Below, one piece after another: positions 29,426 through 37,614 of a stretch of DNA of 64,000 bases. The notes below the pieces were generated by a model. It saw nothing but the letters and a program-made list of their open reading frames with translations, did not search any database and was not told the origin of the DNA. Positions within the stretch are counted from its first letter, which is position 1; each line of letters begins with the position of its first letter. Source of the DNA: Pseudomonas brassicacearum subsp. brassicacearum (GTDB lineage Bacteria; Pseudomonadota; Gammaproteobacteria; Pseudomonadales; Pseudomonadaceae). The DNA lies in contig NZ_VZPJ01000017.1 in the NCBI RefSeq assembly GCF_008801605.1, forward strand, positions 1 to 64,000. The letters run 5' to 3'. The translations under genes and the position numbers were made by a program.

Positions 29426-31258
29426 ATGGTTTATCGCCGTTTCGAAACACTGATCGATATCTTCCGCGACGCCCCGACCTCGGCCCCACCGAATCGCGTC
29501 CTGCCCTTCTACACCTATTACCTGAAACAGGTCTGGCCCAGCTTCGCCGTACTGCTGGTGGTGGGCCTGATCGGCGCGTTGATCGAAGTGGCGCTGTTCA
29601 GCTACCTGAGCCGCATCATCGACCTGACCCAGGGCACGCCCAATGTGGACTTCTTCAAGGTCCATGGCCTGGAGCTGGCCTGGATGGCCGTGGTGGCGCT
29701 GATCTTCCGGCCGATCTTCGTGGCCCTGCATGACCTGCTCGTGCACCAGACCCTGAGCCCCAGCATGACCAGCCTGATTCGCTGGCAGAACCACAGCTAC
29801 GTGCTCAAGCAGAGCCTGAATTTCTTCCAGAACGACTTCGCCGGGCGCATCGCCCAGCGCATCATGCAGACCGGCAACTCCCTGCGTGACTCGGCGGTTC
29901 AGGCCGTGGATGCCCTGTGGCACGTGCTGATCTACGCCGTCAGTTCCCTGGTGCTGTTCGCCGAAGCCGACTGGCGCCTGATGATCCCGCTGCTGATGTG
30001 GATTGCCGCCTACATCGGCGCACTCTGCTATTTCGTGCCACGGGTCAAGGAGCGCTCGGTGGTGTCGTCCGATGCCCGCTCCAAACTGATGGGGCGGATC
30101 GTCGATGGCTACACCAACATCACCACCCTGAAGCTGTTCGCCCATACCAATTTCGAACAGCAATACGCCCGCGAAGCCATCCAGGAGCAGACCGAAAAAG
30201 CCCAGTTGGCTGGCCGGGTGGTGACCAGCATGGACCTGGTCATCACCAGCATGAACGGGCTGCTGATCGTCGGCACCACCGCGCTGGCATTGTGGCTCTG
30301 GACCCAGTCGCTGATCAGCGTCGGCGCCATCGCGTTGGCCACCGGGCTGGTGATACGCATCGTCAACATGTCCGGCTGGATCATGTGGGTCGTCACCGGC
30401 ATCTTCGAAAACATCGGCATGGTCCAGGATGGTTTGCAGACCATCGCCCAGCCGGTCAGTGTCACCGACCGCGATCAGGCCAAGCCTCTGGCCGTGGCCC
30501 GGGGCGAGGTGCGTTTCGAGCACGTGGATTTCCACTATGGCAAGAAAAGTGGCGTGATCGGCGACCTCAACCTGACCATCAAGCCCGGCGAGAAAATCGG
30601 CCTGATCGGCCCGTCCGGCGCGGGTAAATCCACCTTGGTCAACCTGCTGCTGCGCCTCTATGACGTGCAAGGCGGGCGCATTCTCATCGATGGCCAGGAC
30701 ATCGCCGAAGTCGGCCAGGAAAGCCTGCGCGAACGCATCGGCATGATCACCCAGGACACGTCGCTGCTGCATCGTTCGATTCGCGAGAACCTGCTCTACG
30801 GCAAGCCCGACGCCACCGATGCGCAACTCTGGGAAGCCGTGCGCAAGGCCCGGGCCGATGAGTTCATCCCACTGCTGTCGGACGCCGAAGGCCGCACCGG
30901 CTTCGATGCCCATGTGGGTGAGCGCGGCGTGAAACTGTCCGGCGGCCAGCGCCAGCGCATCGCTATCGCGCGGGTACTGCTCAAGGACGCGCCGATCCTG
31001 ATCATGGACGAAGCGACGTCAGCGCTGGACTCGGAAGTCGAGGCGGCGATCCAGGAAAGCCTCGAGACCTTGATGCAAGGCAAGACCGTGATCGCCATCG
31101 CCCACCGCCTCTCCACCATCGCCCGGATGGACCGATTGGTGGTGCTGGAGAATGGCCGCATCGCCGAAACCGGCAGCCATGCCGAACTGCTGGCCCATGG
31201 CGGGTTGTATGCCCGATTGTGGCAGCATCAGACCGGGGGGTTTGTGGGGATCGACTGA
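29426..31258 (+). CDS. ABC exporter half-transporter (fused permease and ATPase)
   Basis: The 610-residue protein has a six-helix type IV exporter domain (about 40-340, starting SFAVLLVVGLIGALIEVALF) and an ATPase domain with Walker A GPSGAGKST (about 395), the ABC signature LSGGQRQR, Walker B LIMDEATSALDS and the switch His in AIAHRLSTIA. It acts as a homodimer in the inner membrane. Lipid, peptide or drug export are all possible. It lies 83 bases after ppiA in the same direction; the arrangement matches PA3227-PA3228 of P. aeruginosa from memory. Confidence 0.92.
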   Translation: MVYRRFETLIDIFRDAPTSAPPNRVLPFYTYYLKQVWPSFAVLLVVGLIGALIEVALFSYLSRIIDLTQGTPNVDFFKVHGLELAWMAVVALIFRPIFVALHDLLVHQTLSPSMTSLIRWQNHSYVLKQSLNFFQNDFAGRIAQRIMQTGNSLRDSAVQAVDALWHVLIYAVSSLVLFAEADWRLMIPLLMWIAAYIGALCYFVPRVKERSVVSSDARSKLMGRIVDGYTNITTLKLFAHTNFEQQYAREAIQEQTEKAQLAGRVVTSMDLVITSMNGLLIVGTTALALWLWTQSLISVGAIALATGLVIRIVNMSGWIMWVVTGIFENIGMVQDGLQTIAQPVSVTDRDQAKPLAVARGEVRFEHVDFHYGKKSGVIGDLNLTIKPGEKIGLIGPSGAGKSTLVNLLLRLYDVQGGRILIDGQDIAEVGQESLRERIGMITQDTSLLHRSIRENLLYGKPDATDAQLWEAVRKARADEFIPLLSDAEGRTGFDAHVGERGVKLSGGQRQRIAIARVLLKDAPILIMDEATSALDSEVEAAIQESLETLMQGKTVIAIAHRLSTIARMDRLVVLENGRIAETGSHAELLAHGGLYARLWQHQTGGFVGID

Positions 31259-31286
31259 GCTTCTACAGACAGGTGGTGTGGGGTCG

Positions 31287-31375
31287 TGTGGGAGCAAGAC
31301 TTGCCCGCGATGAAGATAACGCGGTCTCCCGGATGGCCCGAGGCGCCTGTATCGCGAGCAAGCTTTGCTCCCACA
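31287..31375. repeat. BIME: inverted pair of REPs, GTGGGAGCAAG family
   Basis: TGTGGGAGCAAGACTTGCCC pairs with CAAGCTTTGCTCCCACA, with the family middle ACGCGGTCTCCCGG. It follows the ABC exporter stop. Confidence 0.85.
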
Positions 31376-31462
31376 GCCCAGTGTCCGAGCGCCATTCTGA
31401 AAAATTCTGTCCAGGATCCATTTAGCCCGCACCGCAACGACATACTCCCCTCGACCACGGCC

Positions 31463-31498
31463 AAAACCGCCACCGTCCATGACGCTGGCGGTTTTTTT
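31463..31498 (+). terminator. Rho-independent terminator upstream of aqpZ
   Basis: AAACCGCCA (31464-31472) pairs with TGGCGGTTT (31486-31494) followed by T residues. It ends the transcript from the ppiA/ABC cluster. Nothing else is recognised between 31376 and 31613. Confidence 0.75.
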
Positions 31499-31613
31499 GT
31501 CGCTGGATTTGTTGCAGCACTCTGCTGTACTCAGCCCAGGTTCTGGAGATGAACCTGTCGTAATACTGCTGGATGCATAACCGATTATCACGACTGTTTT
31601 ATCAAGGAAGCTT

Positions 31614-32303
31614 ATGTCTTTACTCAAACGTTCAACGACTGAGTTGTTGGGTACGTTCTGGCTGGTATTGGGCGGCTGCGGCAGCGCGGTATTGGCCGCC
31701 TCCGGGATTGGCGTGCTGGGGGTTGCCCTGGCGTTCGGCCTGACGGTGTTGACCATGGCATTCGCCATCGGGCATATCTCGGGTTGCCACCTGAACCCGG
31801 CGGTGTCGGTGGGCTTGTACGTGGGCGGGCGGTTTCCGGCCAGGGAGTTGCCTGCCTACATCGTTGCCCAAGTCATAGGGGGTGTACTGGCCGCCGCATT
31901 GATCTACTTCATCGCCAGCGGCAAGGAAGGCTTTGACCTGGCCGCGTCCGGCCTGGCAGCGAACGGTTATGGCGAGCATTCGCCGGGTGGGTATTCGATG
32001 GCGACCGGTTTTGTCATCGAGCTGGTCATGACGGCAATGTTCATCCTGATCATCCTCGGCGCCACCGATAAACGTGCGCCCGCCGGGCTGGCACCGATTG
32101 CCATCGGCCTGGCCCTGACGCTCATTCACCTGATCTCGATTCCGGTCACCAACACGTCCGTCAACCCGGCCCGCAGTACCGGTCCGGCGCTGATTGTCGG
32201 TGGCTGGGCCATCGAGCAACTGTGGCTGTTCTGGGTAGCGCCGCTGCTGGGTGCCGTCATCGGCGGTGTCTCGTACCGCTGGCTGGGCCAGGAAAACCGC
32301 TGA
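31614..32303 (+). CDS. aqpZ: Aquaporin Z, water channel
   Basis: The 229-residue inner-membrane protein has six membrane segments and both NPA boxes, in SGCHLNPAVSVGLYVGGRF and TNTSVNPARSTGPALIVGG. The Arg after the second NPA and the adjacent residues are those of water-selective AqpZ rather than glycerol facilitators. Length matches E. coli AqpZ. AAGGAAGC before the ATG gives the ribosome site. It is a single gene, ending 17 bases from the convergent neighbour. Confidence 0.94.
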   Translation: MSLLKRSTTELLGTFWLVLGGCGSAVLAASGIGVLGVALAFGLTVLTMAFAIGHISGCHLNPAVSVGLYVGGRFPARELPAYIVAQVIGGVLAAALIYFIASGKEGFDLAASGLAANGYGEHSPGGYSMATGFVIELVMTAMFILIILGATDKRAPAGLAPIAIGLALTLIHLISIPVTNTSVNPARSTGPALIVGGWAIEQLWLFWVAPLLGAVIGGVSYRWLGQENR

Positions 32304-32319
32304 GTCACACCCGCGAAAA

Positions 32320-33444
32320 TCAGCACTGCCGATAAGGCAGTGCTGTTTTCGCCTCTTCGGCATACGCCAGCACACCCTCCTGTTCCCGGGCGAGAAAATC
32401 TTCGACCGCCGCTTTCAAACCAGGGTGGCGCAGGTAATGCCATGAGCGGGTAATCACCGGCTCGAACCCGCGAATCAATTTGTGCTCACCCTGGGCGCCG
32501 GCGTCAAAACGCTGCAAGCCATGGGCAATCGCGTAGTCCATGCCTTGATAGAAACAGGTCTCGAAGTGCAGGCGGTCGAACTCCGCCAGACAGCCCCAAT
32601 AACGTCCGTAGAAACTGTCGCCACCCACCAGGCTGAACGCCATCGCCACCGGCCGCGAACCTTGCTTGGCCAGCACCACGCGAATGGCCTCGGGCATGCG
32701 TTCGGCCAGCAGGCTGAAAAACGCTCGGGTCAAGTAAGGCGCCTGCCGTCGTATCGCGTAGGTGTTGGCGTAACAGGCGTAGACAAAATCCCACTGCGCC
32801 TCGTCCAACTGATGACCTTCGAGCCATTCGAACGCGATGCCCTGCCCCGCCACTTGCTCACGCTCCTTGCGCATCTGCTTGCGCTTGCGGGAACTGAGCG
32901 CATCGAGAAAATCCTGGAAGTCGCGATAACCGCGATTCTGCCAGTGATACTGGCAGCCGATCCGCTGCAGCCAGCCTTCTTGCCCGGCAAGCGCCGCGTC
33001 GGTGAAGGCATCGGTGAAGTTGATGTGGGCACTGGAAAGCCCTTCGATCTCCAGGTACCCCGGCAAGCTGCCCAGCAGCTCCAGGCCATCTTCCCCGCGC
33101 GCCGCCAGCAACCGCGGGCCACTGACCGGGCTGAACGGCACCGCCGTCAACAGCTTGGGGTAATAGTCGATGCCAGCGCGGGCGCAAGCGTCGGCCCAGG
33201 CGTGGTCGAACACGTATTCGCCGTAGGAATGCCACTTGCGGTAACTGGGCAAGGCCGCCAGCAGATGACCGTCTTCAATGTGCAGCAAATGCTCGGCTTG
33301 CCAACCGGATTGCGGGCCCAGGCTGGCACTGTCTTCCAGGGTGCTCAGGAAGGCGTGGCGCAGGAACGGTTGATTGGCGGGCACCAGCGCGTCCCACTCG
33401 GGCGGCGCGATGGCGGACAGGCTGTCCAAGACGTGAAGCGGCAT
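32320..33444 (-). CDS. GNAT/FemAB-like acyltransferase, COG3146 (DUF482) family
   Basis: The 374-residue cytoplasmic protein matches the family long labelled peptidoglycan biosynthesis/recognition protein. Recognisable blocks are SYGEYVFDHAWADA, SSRKRKQMRKEREQV and LQRFDAGAQGEHKLIRGFEP near the C-terminus. The domain is a double GNAT-type acyltransferase fold; the substrate is unproven. ATG at 33444 has a GAGGA site five bases before it and is preferred over the upstream in-frame start at 33507. The gene follows the porin terminator and is probably monocistronic. Confidence 0.87.
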   Translation of the reverse strand: MPLHVLDSLSAIAPPEWDALVPANQPFLRHAFLSTLEDSASLGPQSGWQAEHLLHIEDGHLLAALPSYRKWHSYGEYVFDHAWADACARAGIDYYPKLLTAVPFSPVSGPRLLAARGEDGLELLGSLPGYLEIEGLSSAHINFTDAFTDAALAGQEGWLQRIGCQYHWQNRGYRDFQDFLDALSSRKRKQMRKEREQVAGQGIAFEWLEGHQLDEAQWDFVYACYANTYAIRRQAPYLTRAFFSLLAERMPEAIRVVLAKQGSRPVAMAFSLVGGDSFYGRYWGCLAEFDRLHFETCFYQGMDYAIAHGLQRFDAGAQGEHKLIRGFEPVITRSWHYLRHPGLKAAVEDFLAREQEGVLAYAEEAKTALPYRQC

Positions 33445-33507
33445 GCGATTCCTCGATAGCCAGACGACGGAGGGAGCGAGTATCGCCGATCCTGACCGGG
33501 CGCACAT

Positions 33508-33533
33508 AAAAAAACCCCGCCAGAGGCGGGGTT
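33508..33533 (-). terminator. Rho-independent terminator of the porin gene
   Basis: On the minus strand AACCCCGCC, loop TCT, GGCGGGGTT is followed by seven T. It lies about 55 bases after the porin stop. Confidence 0.88.
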
Positions 33534-33586
33534 CAAAGGAGCGCTTTAACGGATGAAGTCAGAGCGGTGTATCAAGTCAACGCGAT

Positions 33587-34897
33587 TTAGAACACGTACT
33601 GGGCACGCATCACAAAACCGTCGCCATCGTCGTCGCCATTGGCGTTGGTGACTTTGTCGGTCTTGGCCTTGATGTAGGCAGCGGAGATTTTCACCGCTTC
33701 GTTGGCGTACCAGTTCACGCCCAGGTTGTGCACCTTGGCTTCGGCATCGCCTACTTCACGAGTCGCCGAGGCAGTGGTGATGTTGTCGTCTTCGACGGTC
33801 ATGCTGTCGAAGCGGTAGAACACTTCCCAGGCGCCGATGGATTTGTTCTGAGGCTTGATCGCGTCAAACTTGCCGACTTTATAGCCGCGGGATTCACCGG
33901 TGAGGGTGTAGGCACCCTGGACGTAGAAGCCGTGGCCTTTGATGTCTTCGAAGGCGGCGCTGTCAGCCTTGGTCTTGCGGGAGATGTACTCACCCTGGAT
34001 CGACGCAGGCCCCATGGCGAAAGCGGCTTCCAGGCCGAAGGCGGTGTCAGTGTCGTACGAACCGGCCGGCGAGTTGTTGGCGCCGCCCAGGACCGGACGG
34101 TTGCCGTTAGGGCCGGCGTCGTTGCCACCCAGGGTTTCAACGCCACGCATGCCCAGGCGGGAGCGGTAACGTGCGTCGAACGCGGTGTCCGAAACGTCAC
34201 GCGAGGCCACGTTCAAACCGAAGTGCAGCACGTTGCCGGCTTCGTGCATCGGTGCGAATACAAAGCGACCGTTGACTTGCTTGACGCTGTCGCCGTCGGT
34301 GTCGTCGGTGTCCTTGCTGAACACGCCAGCCGAGGCATAGAACGAATCGGCGAAGGTGCTGGAAGCTTGGATGCCCAGGCCGTTCTGATGGCTGTTGGCC
34401 CAGTCGATCAGGTCGTAGGCGGCGTTACGCTCAGGTGCAGTCACCCACTTGGAGCTGGTGGCTTTTTCCAGGCCGAAATCGGGGTCAAAACGACCGACCT
34501 TGATCGAGACCGGCTTGAAGCCGTTATAGGCCAGGGACGCTTCGTCGAAGTAGCCGTTATCGGAGTCGCCACTGTTGTGGGACATGTCGTAGTTGATGGT
34601 GTAGGCCCAATCCGTGTACAGCACGCCGGACAGTTCCAGGAAGGCGCGACGGATGTAAGCGGCGTCGGCCGATTTACCGTTGTCGGTGTAGATACCATCG
34701 AACTGGCTGTAGTCAGCCTGCAGACGACCACCGAGCTTGAAGCTGAACTCTTTGTCAGTGGTAGCGACCTCAAGGCCGCCCTTGGTTTTGACTACGATAT
34801 CGGCGCCATCGGTAGTGACGGTGCCGGCGAAAGCCTGGGCGGTTACTGCCATTGCCAGTGCGCTGGCGGCAACACCTGCGAAGTGCTTGCGGATCAT
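33587..34897 (-). CDS. OprP/OprO-family phosphate/polyphosphate-selective porin
   Basis: The 436-residue outer-membrane protein has a signal peptide (MIRKHFAGVAASALAMAVTA, cleavage after AFA), a 16-strand barrel and a C-terminal aromatic residue (RAQYVF). FKLGGRLQADYSQFDG, AYIRRAFLELSGVLYTDWAY and IKVGRFDPDFGLEKATSSKW are typical of the OprP/OprO family. It forms a trimeric channel for phosphate or polyphosphate. Whether it is OprP or OprO cannot be told here. A possible Pho box lies upstream. It lies next to the ECF sigma genes, as oprP/oprO do in P. aeruginosa from memory. Confidence 0.9.
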   Translation of the reverse strand: MIRKHFAGVAASALAMAVTAQAFAGTVTTDGADIVVKTKGGLEVATTDKEFSFKLGGRLQADYSQFDGIYTDNGKSADAAYIRRAFLELSGVLYTDWAYTINYDMSHNSGDSDNGYFDEASLAYNGFKPVSIKVGRFDPDFGLEKATSSKWVTAPERNAAYDLIDWANSHQNGLGIQASSTFADSFYASAGVFSKDTDDTDGDSVKQVNGRFVFAPMHEAGNVLHFGLNVASRDVSDTAFDARYRSRLGMRGVETLGGNDAGPNGNRPVLGGANNSPAGSYDTDTAFGLEAAFAMGPASIQGEYISRKTKADSAAFEDIKGHGFYVQGAYTLTGESRGYKVGKFDAIKPQNKSIGAWEVFYRFDSMTVEDDNITTASATREVGDAEAKVHNLGVNWYANEAVKISAAYIKAKTDKVTNANGDDDGDGFVMRAQYVF

Positions 34898-35000
34898 CGA
34901 AGAATTCCCCTGTTGGTAGTCTATGCGTTAGAAAACACGCGGAACTGGGCCCGCTGGTGTTGGGAGGGGATCTTGGCGATGGGTTGTGTCAGGCGAGTTG

Positions 35001-35025
35001 CTATCACATAAAGATTTTATGACAG
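35001..35025 (-). promoter_or_regulatory. Possible Pho box upstream of the porin
   Basis: The minus strand reads CTGTCATAAAA then TCTTTATGTGATAG, about 105 bases before the porin ATG. The first half is a perfect CTGTCAT PhoB half-site; the second half is degenerate. OprP-type porins are PhoB-controlled in P. aeruginosa, so the site fits. Confidence 0.45.
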
Positions 35026-35072
35026 CGGAACTTTTTACTTCGAATGGGAATAACAAATCCAGCCATGGAGAA

Positions 35073-35104
35073 CCTGTGGGAGCGAGCTTGCTCGCTCCCA
35101 CAGG
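35073..35104. repeat. Minimal REP palindrome
   Basis: CCTGTGGGAGCGAGC, TT, GCTCGCTCCCACAGG: two 15-base arms with a two-base centre. It is a BIME of the GTGGGAGCGAGC family with all of the middle removed. Confidence 0.8.
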
Positions 35105-35124
35105 GGGTTGGTGTGTATCGCGGT

Positions 35125-35361
35125 TTAGCGGATGTTTCTGCGGCGCTCGGCGGCGAGTTTCTCGGCGAGGTGATCCAGGTCGGGGATCGGCGGTTGCGGC
35201 AGTTTCCTGAGGGTCGCCTGCATCAGGCGCATCTGGCGGATAAAACGCCGGCAGTTGGGGCAGAACATCAGGTGATGACGCACCATCAGGCGTTCACGAA
35301 AACTTAACTGGCCGTCGAGATAATCGCTGGAGCGCGCCACTTGTTCCTTGCAGGTCAGCAT
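35125..35361 (-). CDS. Soluble zinc-finger anti-sigma factor (zf-HC2)
   Basis: The 78-residue protein carries the ZAS motif HHLMFCPNCRRF (His-X3-Cys-X2-Cys) that binds zinc and grips ECF sigma factors. It has no membrane segment, so it is cytoplasmic and probably senses a cytoplasmic or redox signal directly. Its ATG at 35361 lies inside the last codons of the sigma gene (seven-base overlap), so the two are coupled. It should hold the sigma factor inactive until the signal comes; this is inferred from family knowledge. Confidence 0.88.
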   Translation of the reverse strand: MLTCKEQVARSSDYLDGQLSFRERLMVRHHLMFCPNCRRFIRQMRLMQATLRKLPQPPIPDLDHLAEKLAAERRRNIR

Positions 35362-35966
35362 TCGCCGGTTTCCTCGAAATGTTCAACGGTCGCGAAGACT
35401 TTCAGCCGGGCGCGATGCAACAGCACTCGCACATTGGAGAGCGAAATATCCAGAAGATTACAGATTTCTTCCAGCTCCAGCCCCTGGCGTTCCCGCAGGT
35501 TCAGCACGCTGCCTTGCAGTTCCGACAGGCTGAGCAATGTGTGCTCCAGGCAATCGCGTAATTCCTCCATCGTGAGCAGCGCCTCAGGCGTGTCCTGGTG
35601 CCAGGCGAACGGCGCCAGCAGCCAATGACCATCGGCGGCGAAACGATCATCGCCGAGGGTGCCATGGGGTGACGGCAGATCGTCGAGCAACACCTCCCGA
35701 CGGTTCTGCTTGTAGCGCCCTTTGGCGGCGTTGGCGGTGATGGTCAACAGCCAGGTCTTGAGGCTGGAACGCCCCTGGAACCCACTGAGATTGCGCACCA
35801 CCGACAGCCACGCGTCCTGCACCACTTCGTCGACATGGCGACTGCCGACAATGGCATAGGCCACGGCGCGCATCGGGCTCTGGTAGGCGCTGACCAGTTC
35901 CCTGTAGGCCTGCTGCTCACCGGCCAGGAGACGTTGGAGCAGGAGGCTGTCATCGGTGACCGTCAT
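35355..35966 (-). CDS. ECF-type RNA polymerase sigma factor
   Basis: The 203-residue protein has sigma region 2 (about 20-90, with SPMRAVAYAIVGSRHVDEVVQDAW split here as RAVAYAIVGSRHVDEVVQ and AWLSVVRNLSGF) and region 4 (about 130-190, with LSELQGSVLNLRERQGLEL and ISLSNVRVLLHRARLK). It directs RNA polymerase to a small regulon. It is followed by its overlapping anti-sigma gene. From memory, the porin, anti-sigma, sigma, KAS III order matches the P. aeruginosa PA3280-PA3286 area. The trigger and regulon are unknown. Confidence 0.92.
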   Translation of the reverse strand: MTVTDDSLLLQRLLAGEQQAYRELVSAYQSPMRAVAYAIVGSRHVDEVVQDAWLSVVRNLSGFQGRSSLKTWLLTITANAAKGRYKQNRREVLLDDLPSPHGTLGDDRFAADGHWLLAPFAWHQDTPEALLTMEELRDCLEHTLLSLSELQGSVLNLRERQGLELEEICNLLDISLSNVRVLLHRARLKVFATVEHFEETGEC

Positions 35967-36006
35967 TCAATGCCCTATTGCTGGATAGATCGCGGTTGTT
36001 GCAGCT

Positions 36007-36094
36007 TGTGGGAGCAAGGCTTGCCCGCGATGAAGGTGACGCGGTCTTCCGGGAAACCGAGGCGTCTGCATCGCGAGCAAGCTTTGCTCCCACA
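36007..36094. repeat. BIME: inverted pair of REPs, GTGGGAGCAAGGC family
   Basis: TGTGGGAGCAAGGCTTGCCC and CAAGCTTTGCTCCCACA flank the family middle GACGCGGTCTTCCGG. It lies between the sigma gene and the KAS III gene. Confidence 0.85.
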
Positions 36095-36154
36095 GGTTCC
36101 ACAAGCCATAGGCCATAGGCCAGCAGGAATAAATCCTCTGGCCGCTAAAGTGGA

Positions 36155-37276
36155 TCAACGCTTGCGCAAAATCACGCTGCCAATCGAATAACCGGCGCCG
36201 AACGAACTGAGCACGGCGACCGAGCCGCTGGGCAGGTCATCCTGGTATTTGTGGAACGCAATCACCGAACCGGCCGAACTGGTGTTGGCGTAGCGGTCGA
36301 GGATCACCGGTGCTTCCTCTTCGGTGGCTTCGCGTCCCAGCAGTTTGCGCACGATCAAGTGGTTCATGCTCAGGTTGGCCTGGTGCAGCCAGAAGCGCTT
36401 CACCTCGCCTACGTTCAGCTGGTTTTCTTCCAGGTGGGCGCCGATCAGCTCGGCCACCATCGGGCAGACGTCGCGGAACACCTTGCGGCCTTCCTGGACG
36501 AACAACTTGTCGCGGCTACCGGCGCCCTCTTGCGCGGCGCGGTTGAGGAAGCCGAAGTTGTTGCGGATGTTGTTGGAGAACTTGGTCAGCAGCTTGGTGC
36601 TGACCACGTCGAACTGGTACGGCGAAGTCGCCAGGTCCGCCCGCTCGATGATCACGGCGGTGGCCGCGTCGCCGAAGATGAAGTGGCTGTCGCGATCGCG
36701 GAAGTTCAGGTGACCGGTGCACACTTCCGGGTTGACCATCAGGATCGCCCGGGCCTGGCCCAGTTGCACGCTGTTGGCCGCTGCCTGGATGCCGAAAGTG
36801 GCCGAGGAACAGGCCACGTTCATGTCGAAACCGAAACCTTCGATACCCAGGGCTTCCTGGACCTCGATGGCGATGGCCGGATACGGGCGCTGCAGGTTGG
36901 AACAGGCGACGATCACCCCGTCGATGTCGGCGACGGTGCGGCCGGCGCGCTCCAGGGCCTGCTTCGCGGCACCGATGGCCATTTCGCACAGCACCGACCA
37001 CTCGTCGTTGGAGCGCTCGGGCAAGCGTGGGGTCATGCGTTGTGGATCGAGAATGCCGTCCTTGTCCATGACAAAGCGGCTCTTGATGCCGGAGGCCTTT
37101 TCGATGAACGCCGCGTTGGATTCGGTCAAGGCCTCGACTTCACCGCGCGCGATGGCGTCGGCGTTGTCGGCGTTGAATTGCGCGACATAGGTATTGAAAG
37201 ATTGCACCAGCTCTTCGTTGGAGATGCTGTTGGCCGGGGTGTACAGGCCGGTGCCGCTGATGACGACGTTATGCAT
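36155..37276 (-). CDS. Beta-ketoacyl-ACP synthase III (FabH-like)
   Basis: The 373-residue thiolase-fold enzyme starts a fatty-acid chain by condensing an acyl-CoA with malonyl-ACP. The triad is visible: Cys in NVACSSATFG (about 130), His in WLHQANLSMN and Asn in YANTSSAGS. ATG at 37276 begins MHNVVISGTGLYTPAN, the family start; an upstream in-frame start is less likely. It is longer than E. coli FabH (317). By its place between an ECF sigma gene and hrpA it looks like the P. aeruginosa PA3286 orthologue, reported to draw octanoyl-CoA from beta-oxidation into synthesis; that match rests on memory of gene order. Confidence 0.88.
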   Translation of the reverse strand: MHNVVISGTGLYTPANSISNEELVQSFNTYVAQFNADNADAIARGEVEALTESNAAFIEKASGIKSRFVMDKDGILDPQRMTPRLPERSNDEWSVLCEMAIGAAKQALERAGRTVADIDGVIVACSNLQRPYPAIAIEVQEALGIEGFGFDMNVACSSATFGIQAAANSVQLGQARAILMVNPEVCTGHLNFRDRDSHFIFGDAATAVIIERADLATSPYQFDVVSTKLLTKFSNNIRNNFGFLNRAAQEGAGSRDKLFVQEGRKVFRDVCPMVAELIGAHLEENQLNVGEVKRFWLHQANLSMNHLIVRKLLGREATEEEAPVILDRYANTSSAGSVIAFHKYQDDLPSGSVAVLSSFGAGYSIGSVILRKR

Positions 37277-37493
37277 GGTCGTGTCTCTGATCTGTTCAGG
37301 CAGAAAGCATTGGCACCGACGTACCAATACACAAAGGGACTTTTCCCATCCGGGGAAGCAGCCCTGGCATCGCTTTATTCCGATCCGCCCGGGGCATTGA
37401 AGCTCAAAACCACGGGACCGGCATTTATAGCCGCGAAGTTTGCCATAAACGCTGGCGTTTGGCCCATTCTCCCTTCACTACAACACCATACCC

Positions 37494-37583
37494 TGTGGGA
37501 GCGAGCTTGCTCGCGATAGCGCTGGTTCAGCCAGCATTGATGTTGACTGATACACCGCTATCGCGAGCAAGCTCGCTCCCACA
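37494..37583. repeat. BIME: inverted pair of REPs, GTGGGAGCGAGC family
   Basis: TGTGGGAGCGAGCTTGCTCG and CGAGCAAGCTCGCTCCCACA flank the pair, between the KAS III promoter and the hrpA stop. Confidence 0.85.
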
Positions 37584-37614
37584 GGGGTTTCACAGGAGTT
37601 GACGGGTTTTGCCA

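Noticed and set aside
29204..30913. A 569-codon minus-strand frame opposite the ABC exporter
   Set aside because: The plus strand carries complete ABC motifs; this is an antisense shadow.
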